Source: Acidobacteriota bacterium (GTDB lineage: Bacteria; Acidobacteriota; Blastocatellia; Pyrinomonadales; Pyrinomonadaceae). Taken from it: a DNA stretch of 64,000 nt. The notes below the pieces were generated by a model. That model ran no database searches. It saw only the letters and a program-made list of their open reading frames with translations, and was not told the origin of the DNA. Below, piece after piece: positions 27,764-40,180 of this stretch; position 1 is the first letter of the stretch, and every line of letters begins with the position of its first letter. The position numbers and the translations under genes were made by a program. The stretch is from the NCBI GenBank assembly GCA_019242475.1, contig JAFAVK010000113.1:1-64000 (forward strand), read 5' to 3'.

Positions 27764-28888
27764 ATGGACTTTGACCTGAGTAAGCCGCAGAAGCTTTTGA
27801 AGGAGTCGGCGCGCGCTCTGCTCGCGCGGGAGTGCGGGGCGGGGCGCGTGCGCGAGTTGATGGAGACGGAGACGGCGCACGACGAGGGGCTTTGGCGGGC
27901 GTTGGCCGAACAGGGTTGGACGGGGCTCCTGGTGCCGGAGGCGCAGGGCGGGCTCGGGTTGGGTCTGGTCGAGATGGCGGCCGTGGCCGAGGAGATGGGG
28001 CGCGCGTGTCTGCCGGGCGCGTTCCTCTCGACGCTGTTCGCGGCCGCGCTCGTCGAGCGCGCGGGCTCGGCCGAGCAGCGCGCGAAGTATCTCGAACCGA
28101 TTGCGGCCGGGGAGTTGAAGGCGACGGTCGCGCTGCTCGAAGAGAGCGCGAGCTGGGACGCGGACGCCTTGAAGTTGGAGGCGTCGCGCGGCGGAGGCGG
28201 GTTCAATTTAAAAGGTCGAAAGCTGTTCGTGCCGGACGCGGGCGTCGCGGACGTTCTTGTCTGCGTGGCGCGCGACGGCGACTCGCTCGTGCTGTTGCCC
28301 GTGGCGCGCGGGGCAGAAGGTGTCACAGTTAAGCCGATGCCTTCGATGGACGCGACGCGGAAGCTCTACGAGGTCAGGTTCGAGGGCGTGAGCGTGGCCG
28401 AGTCGTACGTGCTCGGGGCGGACGGCGACGCGCGAGGGGCTTTGCAGGGCGCGTCGGAGGTGGCGACGGCCGTGCTGTGCGCGGAGATGGTCGGCGGGAT
28501 GCAGTGGGTCTTGGACACGACGGTCGAGTACGCGAAGACGCGGCAGCAGTTCGGCCGCCCCGTCGGCTCGTTCCAGGCCGTGCAGCACATGTGCGCCGAC
28601 ATGCTCTTGATGACGGAGAGCGCGCGCTCGGCCGCGTACTACGCCGCGTGGGCTCTGACCGAGAGAGACCCGTCGGCGCGCGCGGCCGTCTCCGTCGCGA
28701 AGGCTTACTGCTCCGACGCCTACCGCGAGGTCGCCAACCGCGGCGTGCAGGTGCACGGCGGCATCGGGTTCACCTGGGAGCACGACCTGCAACTCTATTA
28801 CAAGCGCAGCAAGTCGTCCGAGACGCTCTTCGGCGACGCGACTTTCCACCGCGAGCGCATCGCGAGGTTAGTGATGAGTGATGAGTGA
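27764..28888 (+). CDS. Acyl-CoA dehydrogenase, diverged partner subunit
   Basis: 374 residues. ACAD fold with G-L-L-V-P-E-A-Q-G-G-L-G-L, weakly conserved middle domain, R-Q-Q-F-G-R-P-V-G-S-F-Q-A-V-Q-H and V-H-G-G-I-G-F-T-W-E-H. The usual flavin T-E-P-x-x-G-S-D loop is replaced by a poorly conserved stretch (L-E-E-S-A-S-W-D), as in FadE partners of heteromeric ACADs. It starts 12 bp after the preceding ACAD and probably forms an alpha2beta2 complex with it. The C-terminal V-M-S-D-E and stop are encoded by three GTGATGA units, the same tail as EtfA. Confidence 0.92.
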   Translation: MDFDLSKPQKLLKESARALLARECGAGRVRELMETETAHDEGLWRALAEQGWTGLLVPEAQGGLGLGLVEMAAVAEEMGRACLPGAFLSTLFAAALVERAGSAEQRAKYLEPIAAGELKATVALLEESASWDADALKLEASRGGGGFNLKGRKLFVPDAGVADVLVCVARDGDSLVLLPVARGAEGVTVKPMPSMDATRKLYEVRFEGVSVAESYVLGADGDARGALQGASEVATAVLCAEMVGGMQWVLDTTVEYAKTRQQFGRPVGSFQAVQHMCADMLLMTESARSAAYYAAWALTERDPSARAAVSVAKAYCSDAYREVANRGVQVHGGIGFTWEHDLQLYYKRSKSSETLFGDATFHRERIARLVMSDE

Positions 28889-28942
28889 TGAATATCGCCG
28901 TGTTGTGGTATTCATCATTCATCATTCATCACTCATCACTTC
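28871..28942. repeat. Family A hairpin repeat (GTGATGA), copy 3
   Basis: Three perfect GTGATGA units (28871-28891), a GC-rich loop, then TTCATCATTCATCA-type units to 28942. The ACAD stop is in the left arm; the next gene has an AAGGAG three bases beyond the right arm. Same architecture as copies at 17801 and 24421 but with a different loop. Confidence 0.9.
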
Positions 28943-28955
28943 TTAAGGAGCAAGA

Positions 28956-30635
<1,680 letters not shown>

Positions 30636-30653
<18 letters not shown>

Positions 30654-30720
30654 CGGGTGGGCCTTTGCTAATCGAACGTTTCATTTTGCAAAGGCCCACC
30701 CGCTACCGCGGGCGGTTCTG
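30636..30720. repeat. Family F cruciform repeat (CCACCCGCggtaGCGGGTGG)
   Basis: Arms 30636-30668 and 30688-30720 match at 32 of 33 positions with a 19-nt loop. Each arm contains its own palindrome, CCACCCGC-GGTA-GCGGGTGG, so cruciform or REP-like structures are possible. The stop of the acyl-CoA synthetase lies inside the left arm; the next gene starts 16 bp after the right arm. Confidence 0.92.
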
Positions 30721-30736
30721 ACCGCTATAGAATGAG

Positions 30737-31480
30737 ATGACCATGACAGACCACGAATCGATCAAGTTCGACATCTGCTGCGCGGCGCGCCTGCTCTACC
30801 GGCAGGGCTTGAGCGTCGCCAACGCCGGCCATTTGAGCGTCGCCGTCGGGCCGGACGAGATGCTCGTCAACCACTTCGGCCCTTCGTTCGCCACGCTGCG
30901 CCCCGAGAACGTCGTGCGCGTCAACTTCGCGGGCAAGGTGCTGGACGGCGGCGCCTACGTCAACGACACGATACGGCTGCACGGCATCATCCACCGCGAG
31001 AACCCGCGCGCGGTCGCCGTCGCGCACACGCACCCGCCGGCCGTCGTCACGCTGAGCGCGCTGCGCGTCGTGCCGGAAGTCTACGACCAGGAGAGCTGTC
31101 TGCTGGCCGACGACGTGGGCGTGGTCGAAGAGGACTACGAGGGCATCGCGTCGGAAGAGGAGCGCGTGATGCCGGTCGCAGACGCCTTGCGCGAGAGGCC
31201 GGTCGTCATCCTGCCCAACCACGGCGCCATCACCACCGGCGACAACATACAGGCCGCCTTCATGCGCATGGTCTTGCTCGAAGGCATGGCGCGGCGCAAC
31301 CTCTCGGTGGCGCAGGCCGCGCGCGACCTCGGGCGCGAGCCGGTCGCCATCGCCCCCGCGGCGGCGCGGCGCGCGAAGGCCGAGATCGGGCGCATGCCCG
31401 TGCTGCCGCTCCTCTGGCAAGATTTCCTCAAGCAGCTCCGCCAGTCAGACCCCGACCTGTTCGAAGGGCGTGAGAACTAG
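30737..31480 (+). CDS. Class II aldolase/adducin-family protein
   Basis: 247 residues. The family fold is recognisable from A-A-R-L-L-Y-R-Q-G-L-S-V-A-N-A-G-H-L-S, the metal-binding H-T-H-P-P around residue 95 and a later P-N-H-G-A-I-T-T-G with the third His. Members are zinc aldolases or epimerases acting on phosphorylated sugars or hydroxy-acids; some lack activity. Its place between acyl-CoA synthetase and FadB suggests a lipid-related retro-aldol or hydroxy-acyl step rather than sugar metabolism; no substrate can be read. The FadB-like gene starts at the base after its stop, so they are translationally coupled. Confidence 0.85.
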   Translation: MTMTDHESIKFDICCAARLLYRQGLSVANAGHLSVAVGPDEMLVNHFGPSFATLRPENVVRVNFAGKVLDGGAYVNDTIRLHGIIHRENPRAVAVAHTHPPAVVTLSALRVVPEVYDQESCLLADDVGVVEEDYEGIASEEERVMPVADALRERPVVILPNHGAITTGDNIQAAFMRMVLLEGMARRNLSVAQAARDLGREPVAIAPAAARRAKAEIGRMPVLPLLWQDFLKQLRQSDPDLFEGREN

Positions 31481-33892
<2,412 letters not shown>

Positions 33893-33907
33893 ACTGAGGG
33901 GAGTTGA

Positions 33908-34393
33908 ATGACGCGCACGGCCGAAGACGAAAAGCATGAAAGCGGGGCGGGGGAGCGGCGCGCCTTGAGCGGGCTCGAATACATGCGCCAGCTCTTGACG
34001 GGCGAGCGCGAGCCCTCGGGGATGGCGCGGCTGATGAACATGCGCCTGGTCGAGATCGAGGAGGGGCGCGCCGTCTTCGCCGTCGAGCCGGACGAGCGCC
34101 ACTACAACGGCCTCGGCATCGCGCACGGGGGCCTGGCGGCGACGCTGCTCGACTCGGCTCTGGGCTGCGCCATCAACACGGTGATGCCGGCGGGGCGCGT
34201 CTTCACGACCCTTGAGATGAAAATCAACTACGTCCGGCCGTTGCGGCGCGAGACGGGCGAGGTGCGCTGCGAGGCCGAGGTGCTCCACGCCGGCTCGCGC
34301 GTCGCCACGGCCGAGGGGCGCATCACGGACGCCTCGGGGAAACTCTACGCGCACGGGACGGCGACGTGCATGCTGTTTAAGAGCAAGTGGTAA
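33908..34393 (+). CDS. PaaI-family acyl-CoA thioesterase (paralogue 1)
   Basis: 161 residues, hotdog fold. [20 protein letters not shown] carries the conserved H-G-G and catalytic Asp, then [13 protein letters not shown] as the second conserved strand. GGGGAG precedes the ATG. A close paralogue is encoded at 37332; both share a D-A-S-G-K-L-Y-A-H segment that is nearly identical even in DNA. Likely releases CoA from dead-end acyl-CoA intermediates during beta-oxidation. Confidence 0.9.
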   Translation: MTRTAEDEKHESGAGERRALSGLEYMRQLLTGEREPSGMARLMNMRLVEIEEGRAVFAVEPDERHYNGLGIAHGGLAATLLDSALGCAINTVMPAGRVFTTLEMKINYVRPLRRETGEVRCEAEVLHAGSRVATAEGRITDASGKLYAHGTATCMLFKSKW

Positions 34394-34406
34394 GGAAAGG
34401 TTTTTA

Positions 34407-35591
34407 ATGAGAGAAGCAGTGATTGTGGCTGGGGTTCGGACGGCGGTGGGGAAGGCGCCGCGGGGGAGTCTGCGGACGGTGAGGCCGGACGACATGGCGG
34501 CGGCCGTCATCGAGGAGTTGTTAAGGCGCGTGCCCGAGCTGCCGCCGGAGGCGATTGACGACGTGATACTGGGTTGCGCGACGCCCGAAGGCGAGTCGGG
34601 GACGAACGTGGCGCGCATCGCGGCGCTGCGCGCGGGGCTGCCGCACGAGGTGCCGGCCGTGACCGTGAACCGCTTCTGCTCGTCGGGGTCGCAGACCATC
34701 GCGATGGCGGCGCAGTCAATCATGTCGGGCATGGCCGAGTGCGTCGTCGCGGGCGGCACGGAGTCGATGTCGATGCTGCGCGGCAACACGAAGTTCAGGC
34801 CGAACCCGTACCTCGTCGAGCACCGCCCGGGCGTCTACCTCTCGATGGGCCTGACGGCCGAGAACGTCGCGCGCCAGTACAACGTCACGCGCGAGGAGGC
34901 CGACGCCTTCTCCTACCGCAGCCACCGGCGCGCGCTCGCGGCGATTGAGGAGGGGAGGCTGAAGGACGACGGCATCGTCCCGCTCGAAGTCGAGGTGAGG
35001 GAGGTGGGCGGGGACGGCCGTTTGAAAGAGAGGCGCGTCACGTTCGAGACGGACGAGGGGCCGCGGCCCGACACGACGCCGGAGGGGCTGGCGAAACTGA
35101 AGCCCGTCTTCCACGCGAAGGGGGCGGTGACGGCCGGCAACTCCAGCCAGACTTCGGACGGCGCGGCCGGCGTCGTCGTCATGTCGCGCGAACGGGCCGA
35201 AGAGTTGGGTTTGAAGCCGCTGGTGCGCTTCGTCTCGTACGCGGTCGGCGGCGTGCCGCCGGAGATCATGGGGATGGGGCCGGTCGTGGCCGTGCCGAAG
35301 GCCCTGAAGCTCGCGGGGCTCAAGCTCGAAGAGATCGACCTCGTCGAACTCAACGAGGCGTTCGCCTGCCAGGCGATTGCGGTGATGAGGGAACTCGGGA
35401 TGGACGACGAGCGCGTGAACGTCAACGGCGGCGCGGTCGCGCTCGGCCACCCGCTCGGCGCGTCGGGCGCGAAGCTGACCGTGCAGTTGATGGGCGAGAT
35501 GCGCCGGCGCCGTTCGCGCTACGGGCTGGTGACGATGTGCGTCGGCGGCGGGCAGGGCGCGGCGACCGTCTTCGAGAATCTGCAAACCTGA
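34407..35591 (+). CDS. 3-ketoacyl-CoA thiolase (FadA-type)
   Basis: 394 residues. Nucleophile Cys in [10 protein letters not shown] near residue 90, H-E-N-type region as [17 protein letters not shown] with catalytic His, and terminal C-V-G-G-G-Q-G-A with the second Cys. Cleaves 3-ketoacyl-CoA to acetyl-CoA and shortened acyl-CoA, partnering the FadB-type protein. The TGA stop is the first triplet of an AT-rich TGATTTGAAATTTC repeat. GGAAAGG precedes the ATG. Confidence 0.96.
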   Translation: MREAVIVAGVRTAVGKAPRGSLRTVRPDDMAAAVIEELLRRVPELPPEAIDDVILGCATPEGESGTNVARIAALRAGLPHEVPAVTVNRFCSSGSQTIAMAAQSIMSGMAECVVAGGTESMSMLRGNTKFRPNPYLVEHRPGVYLSMGLTAENVARQYNVTREEADAFSYRSHRRALAAIEEGRLKDDGIVPLEVEVREVGGDGRLKERRVTFETDEGPRPDTTPEGLAKLKPVFHAKGAVTAGNSSQTSDGAAGVVVMSRERAEELGLKPLVRFVSYAVGGVPPEIMGMGPVVAVPKALKLAGLKLEEIDLVELNEAFACQAIAVMRELGMDDERVNVNGGAVALGHPLGASGAKLTVQLMGEMRRRRSRYGLVTMCVGGGQGAATVFENLQT

Positions 35592-35615
35592 TTTGAAATT
35601 TCAACTTTGAAATTG
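35589..35615. repeat. Family E AT-rich repeat, copy 1
   Basis: Begins TGATTTGAAATTTCAAC and matches the copy at 37830-37856 at 24 of 27 positions, both starting with the stop codon of the gene before. Strongly AT-rich in GC-rich surroundings; partly palindromic (GAAATTTC). A third, longer palindrome of the kind is nested at 41649-41672. Confidence 0.85.
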
Positions 35616-35629
35616 CTTGAGGAGCTTCG

Positions 35630-36871
35630 ATGAGCGTTGAAGACCCCTACGCCGGCTTTCAGGTCTCGCCGCGCGCGAGGGAGATTTACGGGAGGCTGCA
35701 AGCCTTCATGGAGGCGCACGTCTACCCGAACGAGGGGGAGTTTCAAAGGCAGGCGGAGGCGGGCGGGCGCTGGCAGCCCGTCGCGTTGTTGGAGGAGCTG
35801 AAGGCGGGGGCGCGGGCCGAGGGGCTTTGGAACCTGTTCCTGCCGGAGAGCGAGTACGGCGCGGGGCTGTCGAACCTTGAGTACGCGCCGATGGCGGAGC
35901 TGATGGGGCGCTCGGTGGACTTCGCGCCGGAGGTTTTCAATTGCAGCGCGCCGGACACGGGCAACATGGAGGTGCTCGTCCGCTACGGCTCGGAGGAGCA
36001 GAAGGCGCGTTGGCTGCGTCCGCTGCTCGCGGGCGAGATGCGCTCGTGCTTCGCGATGACCGAGCCCGAGGTCGCCTCGTCCGACGCGACGAACATCCGG
36101 GCGAGCATCAGGCGCGAGGGTGACGAGTACGTCGTCAACGGCCGGAAGTGGTGGACGAGCGGGGCGGGCGACCCGCGCTGCAAGGTCGCCATCTTCATGG
36201 GCAAGACCGACCCCGGCGCGCCGAAGCACCGGCAGCAGTCGATGATTCTCGTGCCGTTGGACGCCGAGGGCGTGCGCGTGAAGCGGATGCTGACGGTCTA
36301 CGGCTACGACCACGCGCCGCACGGGCACGCGGAGGTGACGTTTGAGAATGTTCGGGTGCCCGCGTCGAACATCCTCCTCGGCGAGGGGCGCGGCTTCGAG
36401 ATCGCGCAGGGGCGCCTGGGGCCTGGGCGCATCCACCACTGCATGAGACTCATCGGGATGGCCGAGCGCGCGCTCGAACTGACGTGCCGGCGTGTTAGCG
36501 AACGGGTCGCCTTCGGCAAGCCCTTATCGGCGCAGGGCACCGTCCGCGCAGAGATCGCGAGGTCGAGGATGGAGATCGAGCAGGCGCGGCTGCTGACTTT
36601 GAAGGCCGCGCTGATGATGGACACGGTCGGCAACAAGGCGGCGCGGCGCGAGATCGCGATGATCAAGGTCGTGGCGCCGAACGTCGCGCTCGCCGTCCTC
36701 GACCGCGCCGTGCAGGCGCACGGCGGCGCGGGCGTTTCCGCAGACTTCCCGCTCGCCGCGATGTGGGCCAACGCGCGGACGCTCCGCCTCGCCGACGGCC
36801 CCGACGAAGTCCACACGGAAGCAATCGCGCGGATGGAATTGGAGAAGTATGAAGGGGCCGCCCATGACTGA
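35630..36871 (+). CDS. ACAD10/ACAD11-type acyl-CoA dehydrogenase
   Basis: 413 residues with features of the ACAD10/11 branch: [48 protein letters not shown] and [10 protein letters not shown]. In animals this domain is fused to an APH-type kinase; in the Pseudomonas putida levulinate pathway the pair is LvaC + LvaA. There the dehydrogenase removes phosphate from a 4-phospho-acyl-CoA, so a 4-hydroxyacyl-CoA becomes an ordinary beta-oxidation intermediate. The kinase partner is at 37871 in the same run, supporting this role. AGGAG precedes the ATG; overlaps the next gene by eight bases. Confidence 0.9.
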   Translation: MSVEDPYAGFQVSPRAREIYGRLQAFMEAHVYPNEGEFQRQAEAGGRWQPVALLEELKAGARAEGLWNLFLPESEYGAGLSNLEYAPMAELMGRSVDFAPEVFNCSAPDTGNMEVLVRYGSEEQKARWLRPLLAGEMRSCFAMTEPEVASSDATNIRASIRREGDEYVVNGRKWWTSGAGDPRCKVAIFMGKTDPGAPKHRQQSMILVPLDAEGVRVKRMLTVYGYDHAPHGHAEVTFENVRVPASNILLGEGRGFEIAQGRLGPGRIHHCMRLIGMAERALELTCRRVSERVAFGKPLSAQGTVRAEIARSRMEIEQARLLTLKAALMMDTVGNKAARREIAMIKVVAPNVALAVLDRAVQAHGGAGVSADFPLAAMWANARTLRLADGPDEVHTEAIARMELEKYEGAAHD

Positions 36872-37319
36872 AGTCGAGAGCGTCGGAAGTCTGAGCGAGT
36901 TCGTCGGACGCGAGGTCGCGTTGAGCGAGTGGCTGGATGTTCCGCAGGAGAGGATCGACCGGTTCGCGGAGGCGACCGAAGACCGGCAGTGGATTCACGT
37001 TGACGCGGAACGCGCGGCGCGCGAGTCGCCGTTCGGGGGAACCATCGCGCACGGCTTTCTGACGCTGTCGCTCCTGAGCGAGTTGATGCGGCTGGCCGTG
37101 TCGGTCGGCGGCGTGCGGATGGGAGTCAACTACGGGCTGAACCGCGTGCGCTTCGTCTCGTCCGTGCCGGCGGGCGCGCGCGTCCGCGGGCGGTTCACGC
37201 TGGCCGCGCTCAAAGAGATTAAGGTCGGCGTGCAGGCCACCTGGAAGGTGTCGGTCGAGCGCGAGGGCGGCGACAAGCCCTGCTGCGTCGCCGAGTGGCT
37301 GGTGCGTTACTACGTCTGA
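36864..37319 (+). CDS. MaoC-like (R)-specific enoyl-CoA hydratase
   Basis: 151 residues from ATG 36864 (overlap ATGACTGA with the preceding gene); an upstream in-frame ATG at 36849 with GGAG nearby is an equal alternative. Hot-dog hydratase with the catalytic pair: [14 protein letters not shown] (Asp/His) and [13 protein letters not shown]. Hydrates 2-enoyl-CoA, giving the R-3-hydroxy isomer in most members, the opposite hand to the FadB crotonase domain. It might epimerise or handle products of the ACAD10/11 reaction. Confidence 0.9.
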   Translation: MTEVESVGSLSEFVGREVALSEWLDVPQERIDRFAEATEDRQWIHVDAERAARESPFGGTIAHGFLTLSLLSELMRLAVSVGGVRMGVNYGLNRVRFVSSVPAGARVRGRFTLAALKEIKVGVQATWKVSVEREGGDKPCCVAEWLVRYYV

Positions 37320-37331
37320 ACAAGGGAAACG

Positions 37332-37832
37332 ATGAGCGACGAAAACGCGGGGCGGACGCGCACGGTCAGTTGGGAAGACCCGAGGGCTCTGGCCGAGGCG
37401 GCGCGGGGGCTGACGGGTCTGGAGTTTCTGCGGAAGGTCGTCTCGGGCGAGCTGCCGCGGCCGCCGATCAGCGCGCTCATGAACTTCGGGCTGGCCGAGC
37501 TGGAAGAGGGGCGCGCGGTCTTCACGGTCGAGCCGGCCGAGTATCATTACAACCCCATCGGCGTCGTGCACGGCGGGCTGGCGGCGACACTGCTCGACTC
37601 GGCGATGGGGTGCGCGGTGCATTCCGTGCTGCCGGCCGGGGCGGGCTACACGACTTTGGAGATCAAGGTCAACTTCGTCCGCGCGCTGACGGCCGAGACG
37701 GGCGAGGTGCGCTGCGAGGCGCGCGTCATACACGTCGGCGGACGCACCGCGACGGCCGAGGGCAAGGTGCTCGACGCCTCGGGGAAACTCTACGCGCACG
37801 CCACGACGACCTGCATCATCTTCCGGGGCTGA
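37332..37832 (+). CDS. PaaI-family acyl-CoA thioesterase (paralogue 2)
   Basis: 166 residues, AAGGGA before the ATG. Hotdog motif [23 protein letters not shown], with T-T-L-E-I-K-V-N-F-V-R downstream. About the same length and pattern as the gene at 33908, from which it looks like a within-operon duplicate; both sit directly before or after thiolase/ACAD genes. The TGA stop begins a family E repeat. Confidence 0.9.
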   Translation: MSDENAGRTRTVSWEDPRALAEAARGLTGLEFLRKVVSGELPRPPISALMNFGLAELEEGRAVFTVEPAEYHYNPIGVVHGGLAATLLDSAMGCAVHSVLPAGAGYTTLEIKVNFVRALTAETGEVRCEARVIHVGGRTATAEGKVLDASGKLYAHATTTCIIFRG

Positions 37833-37856
37833 TTTGCAATTTCGAATTTGAAATTG
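37830..37856. repeat. Family E AT-rich repeat, copy 2
   Basis: TGATTTGCAATTTCGAA... to 37856; 24 of 27 positions equal the copy at 35589-35615, again beginning with the stop codon of the upstream gene and standing 15 bp before the next start. Confidence 0.85.
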
Positions 37857-37870
37857 TGATTGATGAGCCG

Positions 37871-38950
37871 ATGACCCGACCGTCCGAGACGAGGCCGGTG
37901 CGCGCGAGCGAGCAGCTCGACTGGGAGTCGCTCGCGGGTTACCTGCGCGCGCGTCTGCCGGAAGTCGTCGGGGAAGGGTTCGACGCGGCGGGGCCTTTGA
38001 CGGTCGAGCAGTTCCCGGGCGGACACTCGAACCTGACCTACCTTTTGCATTTCGGCGGGCGCGAGTTCGTGATGCGGCGTCCGCCCTTCGGCCCCGTCGC
38101 GCCGAAGGCGCACGACATGGCGCGCGAGTTCCGCATCCTCGAAGCGCTCCACCCGGTCTTCCCGCTCGCGCCGCGCCCCTTTCTGCTGTGTGAAGAGACG
38201 GAGGTCGTCGGCTCGGTCTTCTATTTGATGGAGCGTCGGCGCGGGCTCGTGGTGCGCGCGGAGGAGCCGCCCGAGCTGGAAGGCAGGCCGGCGGAACGTC
38301 GTCGCGCGAGCGCGGCGCTGGCGGACGCGCTCGCGGATTTGCACGCGGTGGACGTGCGCGCGCACGGGCTCGACTCTCTGGGGAAGCCCGCGGGGTTCGT
38401 CGAGCGGCAGGCGCGCGGGTGGGCCGAGCGCTGGCGCCGCTCGCAGACGGACGAACTGGCAGAGATGGACGCGCTCGTCCCTTGGCTCTCGGAGCGTCTG
38501 CCGCCAGACCCGACGCGGCCGACGCTCGTCCACGGCGACTACAAGCTCGACAACGTGATGCTCGACGCGGGGGATGTGGGGCGCGTCGTCGGCGTTTTCG
38601 ATTGGGAGATGAGCGCGGTCGGCGACCCCCTGGTTGACCTGGGGATTCTGCTCGGCTACTGGGTGCACACCGCGACGGGCGACCGCCGTGACACGGTCTC
38701 GGCGGTGACGAACCGCGAAGGCTGGTACACGCGCGAGGAGCTGCTCGAACGCTACGGGGCGCGCACGGGACGGGACTTGTCGAACGTCGGCTTCTACGAG
38801 GTCTTCGCCGTCTTCAAGCTGGCGGTCGTCCTCCAACAAATCTTCTTCCGCTACCGGCGCGGCCAGACCGACGACCCGCGCTTCGCGGGCTTGGGCGAGC
38901 GCGTCTCGTGGCTTGCACACATCGCGGCGGAACTTGCCGAGAAGACTTAA
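37871..38950 (+). CDS. APH-type kinase, ACAD10/11 kinase-domain or LvaA-like
   Basis: 359 residues from the ATG at 37871; longer readings start inside the previous gene. Kinase marks: G-G-H-S-N-L-T-Y nucleotide loop near residue 55, V-M-R-R-P-P with the ATP lysine replaced in the usual APH way, Brenner motif H-G-D-Y-K-L-D-N-V at 221-229, and metal-binding F-D-W-E-M-S-A-V-G-D-P with Asp244. This is the family fused to ACAD in animal ACAD10/11 and called LvaA in levulinate catabolism, where it phosphorylates the 4-hydroxyl of an acyl-CoA. The ACAD10/11 partner is in the same operon at 35630. An aminoglycoside-resistance role is unlikely in this context. Confidence 0.9.
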   Translation: MTRPSETRPVRASEQLDWESLAGYLRARLPEVVGEGFDAAGPLTVEQFPGGHSNLTYLLHFGGREFVMRRPPFGPVAPKAHDMAREFRILEALHPVFPLAPRPFLLCEETEVVGSVFYLMERRRGLVVRAEEPPELEGRPAERRRASAALADALADLHAVDVRAHGLDSLGKPAGFVERQARGWAERWRRSQTDELAEMDALVPWLSERLPPDPTRPTLVHGDYKLDNVMLDAGDVGRVVGVFDWEMSAVGDPLVDLGILLGYWVHTATGDRRDTVSAVTNREGWYTREELLERYGARTGRDLSNVGFYEVFAVFKLAVVLQQIFFRYRRGQTDDPRFAGLGERVSWLAHIAAELAEKT

Positions 38951-38963
38951 AGATTCATTACCG

Positions 38964-40067
38964 ATGAACACGAACGCGGCAATCTTGTGGGAGCAGGGCG
39001 CGCCCCTGTCGGTCGAGGCGGCGGAGTTGGGCGGGCCGCGCGCGGGCGAGGTGCTGGTCGAGTTGAAGGCCGCGGGCGTGTGCCACAGCGACCTGCACCC
39101 GGCCCGCGGCGAGTGGCCCGTGCGGACGCCGCTCGTGCTCGGGCACGAGGGCGCGGGGGTGGTGCGCGAGGTCGGCGAGGGCGTGAAGAACGTCAGGCCG
39201 GGCGACCACGTCGTCTTCTGCTGGGCGCCGCCGTGCGGCGTGTGCCCGCCGTGCAGGGAGGGGCGCCCCGTGCTGTGTGACCGCTTGGAGCGGACGACGT
39301 ACCGGAACCGCCTGCCCGCGGGCGACACGCTCTTGAGCGCGCGCGGGCAAAGGCTGGCGCACTACAACGGCACGGCCTGCTTCGCGGACTTCGCGGTGGT
39401 GGCCGAGGAGGGCGTGATTGCCGTCCCCGAAGACGTGCCGTTCGAGGCTCTGGCGACGCTCGGGTGCGCGGTCGTGACGGGCGTCGGCGCTGTTCTGAAC
39501 GCGGCGCGACCGGAGGCGGGCGCGAAGGTCGCGGTCATCGGCGTGGGCGGCGTCGGCCTCAACGTCGTGCAGGGCGCGAGGCTCGCGGGCTGCGCGGCGA
39601 TAGTCGCGCTCGACACGCGGAATGAGCCGCTCCGCCTCGCGCGCGAGTTCGGCGCGACCGACACGGTCGAAGCGTCGGGGGAGAAAGTGACCGAACGGGT
39701 GAGGGGGCTGACCGGCGGGCGCGGCGCCGACTACGTCTTCGACACGGTGGGCTCGCCCGCCACGCTCGCGCAGGCGCTCGGGCTCGCGCGCAAGGGCGGG
39801 ACGGTCGTCGTCACGGGGCTCGCACGTTTGGACGCGCTCGCCTCCTTCCCGCTCTTCCCCTTCGTCATGCAGGAGAAGCGCCTCGTCGGCTCGGTCTACG
39901 GCTCGGGCCGGCCGTCCAGAGACGTGCCGCGCCTCGTCGAACTCTACCGCGAAGGGAAGCTCAAGCTCGCCGAACTCGTCACGCGCACTTATCAGCTTGA
40001 AGAGGTCAACGACGCGCTCGACGCGCTCGCCGGGGGCGAAGGCGCGCGGGGGATTATCCGTTGGTGA
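38964..40067 (+). CDS. Zinc-dependent alcohol dehydrogenase, class III-like
   Basis: 367 residues. G-V-C-H-S-D-L-H with zinc Cys, G-H-E-G-A-G-V-V, structural-zinc cysteines in C-G-V-C-P-P-C-R-E-G-R-P-V-L-C, and Rossmann G-V-G-G-V-G-L-N-V. Resembles NAD(H)- or cofactor-dependent Zn-ADHs of the FrmA/AdhD kind. Last gene of the lipid run, 13 bp after the kinase; it could oxidise an alcohol or hydroxy-fatty acid, e.g. a P450 product. Ends before a hairpin repeat shared with the convergent gene. Confidence 0.92.
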   Translation: MNTNAAILWEQGAPLSVEAAELGGPRAGEVLVELKAAGVCHSDLHPARGEWPVRTPLVLGHEGAGVVREVGEGVKNVRPGDHVVFCWAPPCGVCPPCREGRPVLCDRLERTTYRNRLPAGDTLLSARGQRLAHYNGTACFADFAVVAEEGVIAVPEDVPFEALATLGCAVVTGVGAVLNAARPEAGAKVAVIGVGGVGLNVVQGARLAGCAAIVALDTRNEPLRLAREFGATDTVEASGEKVTERVRGLTGGRGADYVFDTVGSPATLAQALGLARKGGTVVVTGLARLDALASFPLFPFVMQEKRLVGSVYGSGRPSRDVPRLVELYREGKLKLAELVTRTYQLEEVNDALDALAGGEGARGIIRW

Positions 40068-40074
40068 TAAGGAA

Positions 40075-40180
40075 TGACGGGGAGAGTGGGAGACGGGGGA
40101 CGGGGTGAGAAGGCAAATGCTTTCACCCCGTCTCCCACTCTCCCCGTCACCCCGTCTCCCACTCTCCCACTCTCCCCGTC
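40075..40180. repeat. Family C octamer repeat between convergent genes
   Basis: TGACGGGGAGAGTGGGAGAC.. (40075-40098) pairs perfectly over 24 bp with 40126-40149, followed by more CGTCTCCCACTC units to 40180. It fills the gap between two convergent stops and overlaps the stop of the minus-strand gene by two bases. Acts as a bidirectional terminator by position. Related copy inside the EMO gene. Confidence 0.9.

Noticed and set aside
37295-37870. N-terminal extension of the APH-type kinase frame
   Set aside because: It overlaps the PaaI gene in another frame; homology-like sequence begins only at the ATG at 37871.
37871-38950. Aminoglycoside-resistance kinase
   Set aside because: APH fold is shared, but ACAD10/11 pairing and lipid context favour a hydroxyacyl-CoA kinase.
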